Source of the DNA: Candidatus Dormiibacterota bacterium
GTDB taxonomy: Bacteria > Chloroflexota > Dormibacteria > Aeolococcales > Bog-877
Direction: 5' to 3'
DNA length: 6,121 bases
NCBI GenBank assembly: GCA_003135035.1
Contig: PLDE01000108.1
Coordinates: 1-6,121, forward strand
Shown: in pieces, positions 1 to 5,442 of the stretch
How the letters are laid out: the number at the start of each line of letters is the position of its first letter
Numbering within the stretch: the first letter of the stretch is position 1
Made by a program: the position numbers and the translations under genes
Notes under the pieces: generated by a model
Told to the model about the DNA's origin: nothing
Databases searched by the model: none
The model's input: the letters and a program-made list of their open reading frames with translations, nothing else

Positions 1-1
1 G

Positions 2-868
2 CACAGTTCGCTGGAGCAGCCCCGCGCTTTCGGGGTCCGCCTTGGCTTCAACTACGTGAGAGCGGTGGGCGAGCGAAGAGGCGAGCAACTGGACCAAGAG
101 CGCGAGCGTGGTCCCTACCTGTCCCCGGAGGACTTCTGGCGGCGAACTGAACTGCCCCGGCCTGCCCTTGACTCGCTGGTGATGCTGGGCGCCTTGGACA
201 GCTTCGGCGAGTCCCGGCGCAAGCTGCTCTGGCGCCTCAAGGCTGTGGAGGAGGCCCTGAGCGGGAGCCGACCAACCCGATCAGATCTCTCCAGAGCCAG
301 CAAAGAACCGGAGAACTCCTCCCCGGGGAAGGAAAAGTCCTGGTCCTCGATCCCGGTGGCGAGGCAGGGGCAGTTGCTGGAGCTGCCCGCCCAACCACCC
401 CGGCTCACCGACCTGACCGCTCTGGAGCGGGCGGCAGCGGACTACCGAATCATGGGACTGACCACGGGGGCTCATCTGGTCTCCTTCTTGCGACCTCAAC
501 TGGAGCAGATGGGAGCGGTTTCCCTGGTCCAGGCGAGAAGGCAAGAGCGAGGTAGCCGGGTGCTGACGGCGGGCTTGGTGATCACCCGTCAGGCACCCCA
601 ATCCGCCCACGGCATGCGCTTTTTCACCGTGGTCGACGAGACCGGTCAGCTCGATCTAGTCCTCCGTCCCCAGGTCTATCGAGCCCATCGGGCCTGGGCC
701 AACCATGACCCGGTGATCTGCGCCGAGGGAGTGCTCCAGGGGGCGGACGGAGTCACCAGCCTGTCGGTCGATCGCCTCCTCCGCCTGCCCCGGGCCGTGC
801 CGCTGGGGGAGACCCTCAGCCCAGTCGACTCGCTGTTCCCGGCTCCTTCTGCCCACGATTACCACTGA
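2..868 (+). CDS. dnaE2: Error-prone DNA polymerase, DnaE2/ImuC type, C-terminal part (5' end outside window)
   Basis: This is the last 288 residues of a C-family DNA polymerase; the reading frame is open at the left edge, so the start and the catalytic PHP and palm regions lie outside. The visible part has the order expected after the fingers. A helix-hairpin-helix region (about residues 12-70) contains RLGFNYVRAVGE and LVMLGALDSFGESRRKLLW. A charged Ser/Pro-rich linker follows (about 88-128), then DYRIMGL at 147-153, then an OB-fold-like domain (about 187-262) with GLVITRQAP and FFTVVDETGQLDLV. The protein ends in AHDYH, resembling the SRDFH-like tail of known DnaE2 proteins, so the C-terminus looks complete. 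DnaE1, the replicative paralogue, usually continues past the OB fold with a clamp-loader-binding domain, which is absent here. Known DnaE2 works with ImuA/ImuB in SOS translesion synthesis; neither partner is in the window. The 3' end overlaps the convergent glycosyltransferase gene by 53 bp. Confidence 0.88.
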   Translation, partial: HSSLEQPRAFGVRLGFNYVRAVGERRGEQLDQERERGPYLSPEDFWRRTELPRPALDSLVMLGALDSFGESRRKLLWRLKAVEEALSGSRPTRSDLSRASKEPENSSPGKEKSWSSIPVARQGQLLELPAQPPRLTDLTALERAAADYRIMGLTTGAHLVSFLRPQLEQMGAVSLVQARRQERGSRVLTAGLVITRQAPQSAHGMRFFTVVDETGQLDLVLRPQVYRAHRAWANHDPVICAEGVLQGADGVTSLSVDRLLRLPRAVPLGETLSPVDSLFPAPSAHDYH

Positions 869-2399
869 CCTCGACGAGAGGAGGTCCGCTATACCCTGAG
901 CCTGCCAACCCCAAGCGGGGCCGCAGGCGATCCATCTGACGCATGGTGGCCTCCAGATCGCGAGAACTAAAGGCGGTCCGCGTCCGCCGGTGCAGGGCCA
1001 CCGTGAAGCCCTCCGAGCCGGGTAGCTCCAGGGGCACGACCATGATCGACGCCAGTTCCACATTGATCCGCGGTTGGGGCCGGTTGGAGAGCGGCTCCGT
1101 CCAGACCACCGGACCCTTCGCCTGGCTGACGCGCTCGGAGATCGAGTTCAGCAGATCTCCGCTCTCTGCCGGCTCTCCCCAGGTGGCCAGCGGCCGACCC
1201 TTCTCGTCCAGGAGGGCGGTGAGCTGGGCCCCGCTGATCCGGCCCAGCTGGGCCAGGAAGTGGTCCACCCCGATGGGTTCCGTCGCGGGGCGGCGATGGC
1301 GGCGGGACAGCTGCCAGTTGAGGGCGGCGCTCACGCCCATCCCCAGGATGGCCGCCAGCAGGCCGTCGAGGAGAAGCGGCAGCGGTGTTCCCACCAGCCC
1401 CAGGAAGACGATCAGCTGGGCCCCACCAGCGGTCAGGGTGGAGGAGACGTAGCGGCGAGTCAGGGGATAGCGCTCGCGCCTAAGGTCGGCGAAGGTGAGC
1501 CGGAGATTCCAATAGAAGTTCCAGGCCAGCGAGAGGATGAAGGCAACCGCCCAAGCTGCCAGGGTGGGCCAGTTGAGCAGGTTCCCGAACAGCTCCAAGA
1601 TCACCAGGAAGAGGACCAAGCCGCTGCTGCCCACGGTGGCGAACTTCCAGAAGCGGGCGCTCCCGGGGACGTCGTGGATGAGCGACCAGACATGGCGCAG
1701 AAAGAGCAGGCCCTGGCCGAAATTGGCCTTGCTCTGACCTGAGGTCCGCGCCTGGAACCGAAGCGGGACATCGGTGACCACCGCTTGCGGTGAGCAGACC
1801 AGGAGCTCGAGCAGGATCTTGAACCCGACCGGGCGAAACTCGACGCCGCGCAAGATGGCCGCCCGGCAGAGGAAGAAGCCGGCCATGGGATCGCTGCTGG
1901 CGCGGGCTTCGACGAAGAGTCGTTGCACCACCAGACTGGCCATCCGCGAGACGAAGTGGCGCAGTCCGGTAGCCAGGCCGGCCCGGCTGCCGCCGGGAAG
2001 GTATCGGCTGGCCACGACCAGGTCAGCCCCGGCGGCGGCCGCCGCCAGCATGGCGGGAATGGTTTCCGGGGTGTGCTGGAGGTCGGCGTCCATGACGCAG
2101 ATCAGCGATCCCCGGGCCTCGTGCAGCCCGAGCACAACCGCGGTGCTGAGACCGCCCTGACGGAATTCGGGCATCCGGTGAATGACCCTAATCCGAGGAT
2201 CGAGAGCGGCCTCGCGGCCAAGCATGGCCGCCGTCTCGTCGTCGCTATCGTCCAGGAACACCAACTCGTAGTCGACCGTGCCCAGGGCGCTTCGAAGCCG
2301 CGCCAGCAAGGGGTCGATGTTGCCCGCCTCGTTGCGCGTGGGGAGTACCACCGAGAGCTCTGGGAGCGCCGCCTCGGAGCTGGCGCGAGGCTCGGACAT
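816..2399 (-). CDS. Family 2 glycosyltransferase (polyprenyl-phosphate sugar transferase type) fused to GtrA-like membrane domain and C-terminal GAF-like domain
   Basis: The protein has 527 residues and three parts. Residues 13-225 are a GT-A glycosyltransferase like dolichol-phosphate mannosyltransferase: LSVVLPTRNEAGNI (15-28), ELVFLDDSDDET (45-56), the metal-binding DADLQH at 104-109, SRYLPGGSRAG (131-141) and SSDPMAGFFL (168-177). Residues 248-366 are a GtrA-like domain with about four membrane helices, including the typical FWKFATVGSSGLVLFL start and the SLAWNFYWNLRLTF motif. Residues 383-498 look like a GAF domain: LLDEKGRPLATWG, then SIMVVPLELPGSEGFTVALHRR and FSSRDLEATMRQM. Family knowledge suggests transfer of a sugar from a nucleotide donor to a polyprenyl phosphate at the inner membrane face, with GtrA helping flip or anchor the product. 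The actual sugar cannot be told. The ATG at 2399 is supported by a -10-like hexamer 7 nt upstream and by immediate entry into the GT motif; no Shine-Dalgarno is visible. The last 17 codons and stop overlap dnaE2. Confidence 0.9.
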   Translation of the reverse strand: MSEPRASSEAALPELSVVLPTRNEAGNIDPLLARLRSALGTVDYELVFLDDSDDETAAMLGREAALDPRIRVIHRMPEFRQGGLSTAVVLGLHEARGSLICVMDADLQHTPETIPAMLAAAAAGADLVVASRYLPGGSRAGLATGLRHFVSRMASLVVQRLFVEARASSDPMAGFFLCRAAILRGVEFRPVGFKILLELLVCSPQAVVTDVPLRFQARTSGQSKANFGQGLLFLRHVWSLIHDVPGSARFWKFATVGSSGLVLFLVILELFGNLLNWPTLAAWAVAFILSLAWNFYWNLRLTFADLRRERYPLTRRYVSSTLTAGGAQLIVFLGLVGTPLPLLLDGLLAAILGMGVSAALNWQLSRRHRRPATEPIGVDHFLAQLGRISGAQLTALLDEKGRPLATWGEPAESGDLLNSISERVSQAKGPVVWTEPLSNRPQPRINVELASIMVVPLELPGSEGFTVALHRRTRTAFSSRDLEATMRQMDRLRPRLGLAGSGYSGPPLVEVSGNRGQKEPGTASRLG

Positions 2400-2406
2400 T
2401 GGCCGC

Positions 2407-2412
2407 AGTCTA
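2407..2412 (-). promoter_or_regulatory. -10-like hexamer TAGACT, probable leaderless promoter of the glycosyltransferase gene
   Basis: On the minus strand TAGACT is followed by 7 nt (GCGGCCA) and then the ATG at 2399. It matches TATAAT at four of six positions and fits TANNNT. A start site 7-8 nt past the hexamer falls on or next to the A of the ATG, so the mRNA would have almost no leader. No convincing -35 box is seen. The same arrangement at two other genes in the window raises confidence. Confidence 0.5.
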
Positions 2413-2452
2413 GCTTCGACCGAGGTGGGATTCGCTGCTCGTTACCGAATCG

Positions 2453-2707
2453 TCAGGCACCAGCTATCTGGTCGCGCAAGACCGCGTTGAGAGCCTCCTG
2501 CAAGCGGGCAGGCTCGATGCGTCCTTCGGCGATCACCTGTCCCTGGTAGAGGACGACGGGGACGCGGTCGCTGAAACGGGCGTGGAGGACTTCATCCTCG
2601 TCGATATCGAACTCAGAAACGCCCAGGTGGCGCAGCGTAGCCAGCTCTGCCAGCAGCCGCTGCGCCGAGGCGCAGAGAGGGCAGTTACGGCGGCTCAGAA
2701 GGGTCAG
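2453..2707 (-). CDS. Glutaredoxin-like small thiol protein (DUF836 type, CPLC motif)
   Basis: From the domain-based start the product has 84 residues: a first strand (TLLSRRN), a CPLC redox motif at 9-12, a helix (ASAQRLLAEL), FDIDED at 33-38, the cis-proline segment RVPVVLYQG (P50) and a last helix (EPARLQEALNAVL). This is the compact thioredoxin fold of glutaredoxin-like DUF836 proteins, which are usually about 80 residues. The role is probably cytoplasmic thiol-disulfide exchange; no substrate is indicated. The start is uncertain. No ATG, GTG or TTG lies near the domain edge. The nearest in-frame ones, TTG 2803 and GTG 2818, would add 32-37 low-complexity residues and overlap the upstream membrane-protein gene by 92-107 bp. 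A CTG at 2707, 4 nt past that gene's stop, gives a family-like N-terminus and would suit translational coupling. The frame stays open to 2818, so an automatic annotation may give 2453-2818. Confidence 0.75.
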   Translation of the reverse strand: MTLLSRRNCPLCASAQRLLAELATLRHLGVSEFDIDEDEVLHARFSDRVPVVLYQGQVIAEGRIEPARLQEALNAVLRDQIAGA

Positions 2708-2711
2708 TCGC

Positions 2712-3326
2712 TCAGTCGTCGTAGACGCCCCAGCCTTCCATGCGGAGGCGGTGACAGCGGTTCCAGTTCCAGAAGGCGCCCCCGGCCACCAGCCAGAAGC
2801 CAAGCTCGACGGCGACACCGACCCAGGTTGAGGCCGCCACCCGGTTGCCGGCGATGGCGAGCACGGAATAGACGATCAGCCGGATGACCACGATCACCAC
2901 CAGTCCGACCATGATCACGAACGCCCGGCGCACAGTTCTTCGCTCAGCGCGTAGGCCCCGCCGGAGCTCGGTGGCGGTCGCGCTCTCGGCTCCTCTCAGA
3001 CTCAACGGTGGTTCCGCTTGGGTGCCGCTTAGCCGGAGAGCTCCCCAAGTGGCCAGGAGACAAGCCAGCACCACCGGTACCAGCGCTTGCCAGGGCGCAC
3101 CCAGGCGGAGAAAGTTCTGCCAGCCGCTAAGCCGCTGCCCATTGGCGTAGAGGCCGGTGAAATGTGTCTGCAGGGCGAACGAGATGATGCTGATCGCCAG
3201 CCCCAAGAGCACACTCACGGCAGCGACGGCGCTGACCAGGGGGTAACGCTGGACGCTGCGCAGAACCTGGGTGCGCGCCCGTCTCAGGGCCATGGCCAGA
3301 TCCAGTCGAGGCGAGGTTTCAGCCAC
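2712..3326 (-). CDS. Hypothetical four-helix membrane protein
   Basis: I do not recognise a family. The 204-residue product has four clear hydrophobic segments at about 31-53 (VSAVAAVSVLLGLAISIISF), 81-98, 135-156 (AFVIMVGLVVIVVIRLIVYS) and 168-187. The N-terminus is Arg-rich (RRARTQVLRSVQR), and so is the loop between helices 2 and 3 (LRRGLRAERRTVRR), which by the positive-inside rule places both in the cytoplasm. The short tail ends WNWNRCHRLRMEGWGVYDD, with a tryptophan-rich edge where the last helix leaves the membrane. There is no signal peptide cleavage motif or catalytic signature. The start used is GTG 3326; an ATG at 3293 (residue 12) is an equal alternative, as neither has a good ribosome binding site. 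It is probably the first gene of the minus-strand cluster, followed within a few bases by the glutaredoxin-like gene. The hydrophobic periodicity and tight packing show it is a real gene, but its function is unknown. Confidence 0.75.
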   Translation of the reverse strand: MAETSPRLDLAMALRRARTQVLRSVQRYPLVSAVAAVSVLLGLAISIISFALQTHFTGLYANGQRLSGWQNFLRLGAPWQALVPVVLACLLATWGALRLSGTQAEPPLSLRGAESATATELRRGLRAERRTVRRAFVIMVGLVVIVVIRLIVYSVLAIAGNRVAASTWVGVAVELGFWLVAGGAFWNWNRCHRLRMEGWGVYDD

Positions 3327-3423
3327 CGCTCAAACCAGCCCGGGATTCCAGGGAAAGGGCCACGAAAATCGCTCTACACGCGACATCGCTCTGATTCTGG
3401 ACGGTCAGGACCGGCGCGCCGCC

Positions 3424-3429
3424 TAGAAT
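3424..3429 (+). promoter_or_regulatory. -10-like hexamer TAGAAT, probable leaderless promoter of the EEP hydrolase gene
   Basis: TAGAAT matches TATAAT at five of six positions and ends 7 nt before the ATG at 3437, so transcription would start at or within a base of the start codon. It sits in the 110-bp region between divergent genes, where a promoter is expected. The best upstream candidate for a -35 is TGGACG at 3398-3403, but its 20-bp spacing is too long to be convincing. The AGG at 3431-3433 is too close to the ATG to be a useful ribosome binding site. Confidence 0.5.
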
Positions 3430-3436
3430 CAGGCCG

Positions 3437-4495
3437 ATGGGTTCGACCCCTGTCGGGCGGAGCCCTTCGCCCGAGACACTCAGGGCGCCGACGGTACGAG
3501 TCGCCACTTACAACATCCTGCTCGGCGGCGGTGGCCGCTGGCCCGAGATCACCAAGGTGCTGGCGGCAATCGATGCCGATCTGATCGCCCTTCAGGAGGC
3601 TGAGGACCGCGTCGCCGTGGAGCGGGCGGCAGCTGAGCTTGGTTATCAGGTGATCTTCGGAAAGGCGGCGGCCAATCCCCGCCATCAAGCGGTGCTCTCG
3701 CGCTTGCCGATCATCTCGTCGACCAACCACCAAGACCCGGCCGTCTTCCTGCGCAACTCTCTGGAGATCTGGGTCGAGACACCTCCGGGAAGCCTGCTCA
3801 AGCAGTTCTGCCTGCACACGGTTCACCTGACGGCGGCGTTTCACCGGCGCGGCCGGGCTGAGCCCGAGCGGGTGCGCGAGCTGACGGCGGTGCGCGCTCA
3901 GGCGGCCCGTCACCCCGATGTGGACCATCTCGTCCTGGGCGACTTCAACGCGGTCGCTCCCGGAGATCGCATCCAGGCAACTGAGTTCTTCGCTCAGATC
4001 AATCAGTGGCGCCGCAGTGGCGTTCTCCAGGGGGCCGGGGCTCTCGGTCCGGTTCCGCCGGGGCTGGCCCACCTGCGCTGGTGGCAGGACAGCGAGAGCC
4101 GAGACGCCGACGTCGAGGAACTGCCTGAGGCAGTGCGCAGTGGCTTGCCCCGCCTGCCCTGGCTGGTTCATCCCCTGCTCGAGGTTCTGCCCAAGGGTGA
4201 GGCTACCGATGCCGTGCTCGGCGCCCTCCTCCCCCGAGCGGCGGTTCGGAGCATGCTTCGAGCCGGTTACACGGACTGCCTGCGCAGCCTGCATCCGCGA
4301 GCCAGTTCCTTCACCTGCCCGTCCTACCGACCGGCCGTGCGGATCGACTACATATTCGCCAGCCGGGGCCTGGCTCCGCGGCTGACCCGGTGCGAGGTGG
4401 TGGGACGGTCGGGGGACCTGGCCCAGGTGGCGCGCCGGGCCAGCGACCACTTCCCGGTGCTGGCTGAGTTTCAGTTGGGCTCTCCCGCATCCTGA
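3437..4495 (+). CDS. Endonuclease/exonuclease/phosphatase (EEP) family metal-dependent hydrolase
   Basis: The 352-residue protein has the full set of EEP catalytic motifs: RVATYNILLG with metal/phosphate-site N26, LIALQEAED with metal ligand E54, the HTVHL strand with H130, VLGDFNAV with D169 and N171, VRIDYIFAS with D304, and the final ASDHFPVLAEF with the D337-H338 pair. A functional Mg-dependent phosphodiester or phosphomonoester hydrolase is therefore expected. The fold alone does not separate DNA repair nucleases from inositol-phosphate or lipid phosphatases. No signal peptide is seen, so it is probably cytoplasmic. About 105 residues (172-277) separate GDFNA from GYTDCLRSLHP, longer than in compact exonuclease III-like members; this stretch is rich in Leu, Pro and Trp and may form a substrate-specific cap. 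The ATG at 3437 is favoured because a -10-like hexamer lies directly before it. The transporter gene follows after 36 bp, suggesting an operon. Confidence 0.88.
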   Translation: MGSTPVGRSPSPETLRAPTVRVATYNILLGGGGRWPEITKVLAAIDADLIALQEAEDRVAVERAAAELGYQVIFGKAAANPRHQAVLSRLPIISSTNHQDPAVFLRNSLEIWVETPPGSLLKQFCLHTVHLTAAFHRRGRAEPERVRELTAVRAQAARHPDVDHLVLGDFNAVAPGDRIQATEFFAQINQWRRSGVLQGAGALGPVPPGLAHLRWWQDSESRDADVEELPEAVRSGLPRLPWLVHPLLEVLPKGEATDAVLGALLPRAAVRSMLRAGYTDCLRSLHPRASSFTCPSYRPAVRIDYIFASRGLAPRLTRCEVVGRSGDLAQVARRASDHFPVLAEFQLGSPAS

Positions 4496-4516
4496 CTCAG
4501 ACGCGAGCCCATCTCC

Positions 4517-4521
4517 GGGAG
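4517..4521 (+). promoter_or_regulatory. Shine-Dalgarno sequence of the EamA transporter gene
   Basis: GGGAG lies 10 nt before the GTG at 4532. It supports that GTG over later starts and shows that this gene, internal to a probable operon, uses ordinary ribosome binding, unlike the genes that appear leaderless. Confidence 0.5.
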
Positions 4522-4531
4522 CGGACCGGTC

Positions 4532-5401
4532 GTGGTTGAGCCCGAGAGTGGGCCGGGCTGGCTGCCGCCGCTGACCCTGCTGGCGGTTACCGCCGTCTTT
4601 GGTTGGACCTTCGTGGTCATCAAGGACGTTCTCACCGAATACCCGGTCCTGCCCTATCTGGGTTTGCGCTTTGGAGTCGCGCTTCTGGTGCTCGCCCTGG
4701 CTCTCCACCGCTGGCCGACGCTGGTCTCCTGGAGGGTGGCATTGCCGGTGGGAGTCGTTCTGGCTCTGGGCTACCTCTTCCAGACCGAGGGCATGGTGAC
4801 CATCAAGCCGGGGATCGCCGGCCTCCTCACCGGGCTCTTCGTCGTCTTCACCCCCCTGGTGGACCGGCTCATCTTCCACACCCACCTGCGCATCAAGACC
4901 GTGCTCAGCGTAGTGGCCGCGCTCTGCGGCACCTTCCTGCTCACTGGTGCAGGCAGGGGCTTCAGCGTGGGCGACCTCCTGGTGGTCGTCTCGGCGCTTG
5001 CCTTTGCGATTCAGATCGTGCTGCTCAGCCGCGCTCGGCAGTCGCCCCTGGAGCTGGGGCTGGTGCAGATGCTCGTGTGCGCGGTGCTCTTCCTCTGCCT
5101 GGGAACGACCAGCGGGGTGCCCTATCCCCCGGTCAGTGGATCGGTCGCCTTCGCCCTCCTGGTGACTGGGGTCCTGGCCAGCGCTCTAGCGGTCCTGGCC
5201 CAGACATGGGCCCAGCAGAAGATGTCAGCCAGCCGGGCCGGATTGTTGTTGGCGGCGGAGCCGGCCCTGGCGCTCGCGTTCGCGGCCGTGTTGACCGGAG
5301 AGAGACTCGACTGGCTGCAACTGGCCGGTGCGCTGGTGCTCATGGCCGCGATCCTGGGCCACGAAATCTCCTTCAGCAACGGGAGCGCCCCGGCCCTCTG
5401 A
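4532..5401 (+). CDS. EamA/DMT-superfamily transporter
   Basis: The 289-residue protein has ten predicted membrane helices in two similar five-helix halves, the standard architecture and length of EamA (drug/metabolite transporter) proteins. Segments are at about 13-33, 41-58, 69-87, 94-115, 122-139, 146-165, 173-191, 203-224, 234-255 and 262-280. Family features include FGWTFVVIKDVL in helix 1, PYLGLRFGVALLVL in helix 2, GIAGLLTGLFVVFTPLVDRLIF in helix 4 and, in the second half, SASRAGLLLAAEPALALAFAAVLTGE followed by QLAGALVLMAAIL. Members export or take up amino acids, nucleotide bases or other small metabolites across the inner membrane; the substrate cannot be read from the sequence. It starts at a GTG with a good GGGAG ribosome binding site, 36 bp after the EEP hydrolase gene, and is probably co-transcribed with it. 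There is no sign of truncation or frameshift. Confidence 0.9.
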   Translation: MVEPESGPGWLPPLTLLAVTAVFGWTFVVIKDVLTEYPVLPYLGLRFGVALLVLALALHRWPTLVSWRVALPVGVVLALGYLFQTEGMVTIKPGIAGLLTGLFVVFTPLVDRLIFHTHLRIKTVLSVVAALCGTFLLTGAGRGFSVGDLLVVVSALAFAIQIVLLSRARQSPLELGLVQMLVCAVLFLCLGTTSGVPYPPVSGSVAFALLVTGVLASALAVLAQTWAQQKMSASRAGLLLAAEPALALAFAAVLTGERLDWLQLAGALVLMAAILGHEISFSNGSAPAL

Positions 5402-5430
5402 AGCGCGCCCGCCGGTTTTCAGACCGCCCA

Positions 5431-5436
5431 TATACT
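5431..5436 (+). promoter_or_regulatory. -10-like hexamer TATACT, probable leaderless promoter of the phosphorylase gene
   Basis: TATACT matches TATAAT at five of six positions and ends 6 nt before the ATG at 5443, so the predicted transcript start is at the start codon. The 41-bp space after the transporter stop contains no Shine-Dalgarno near the ATG. No clear -35 box is visible at the usual distance, which falls inside the GC-rich end of the gap. Confidence 0.55.
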
Positions 5437-5442
5437 CGGCCC

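Noticed and set aside
868..885. Short inverted repeat ACCTC...GAGGT just after the dnaE2 stop, considered as a terminator
   Set aside because: The stem is only 5 bp with an 8-nt loop and no T-tract follows. The region also codes for the overlapping glycosyltransferase C-terminus.
1074..1742. Plus-strand open frame opposite the glycosyltransferase gene
   Set aside because: It is low in complexity and shows no recognisable domain, while the opposite strand has continuous GtrA- and GAF-like domains.
2031..2046. Perfect 16-bp GC palindrome (GGCGGCGGCCGCCGCC)
   Set aside because: It lies inside the glycosyltransferase coding region at an alanine run (about residues 118-123). GC-rich alanine codons explain it without a regulatory role.
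3374..4885. Long minus-strand open frame (503 residues) opposite the EEP hydrolase and transporter genes
   Set aside because: The translation is rich in Gln, Arg, Gly and Asp with no motif or hydrophobic pattern, and it lies across two genes with strong family signatures. Long antisense frames are common in GC-rich coding DNA.
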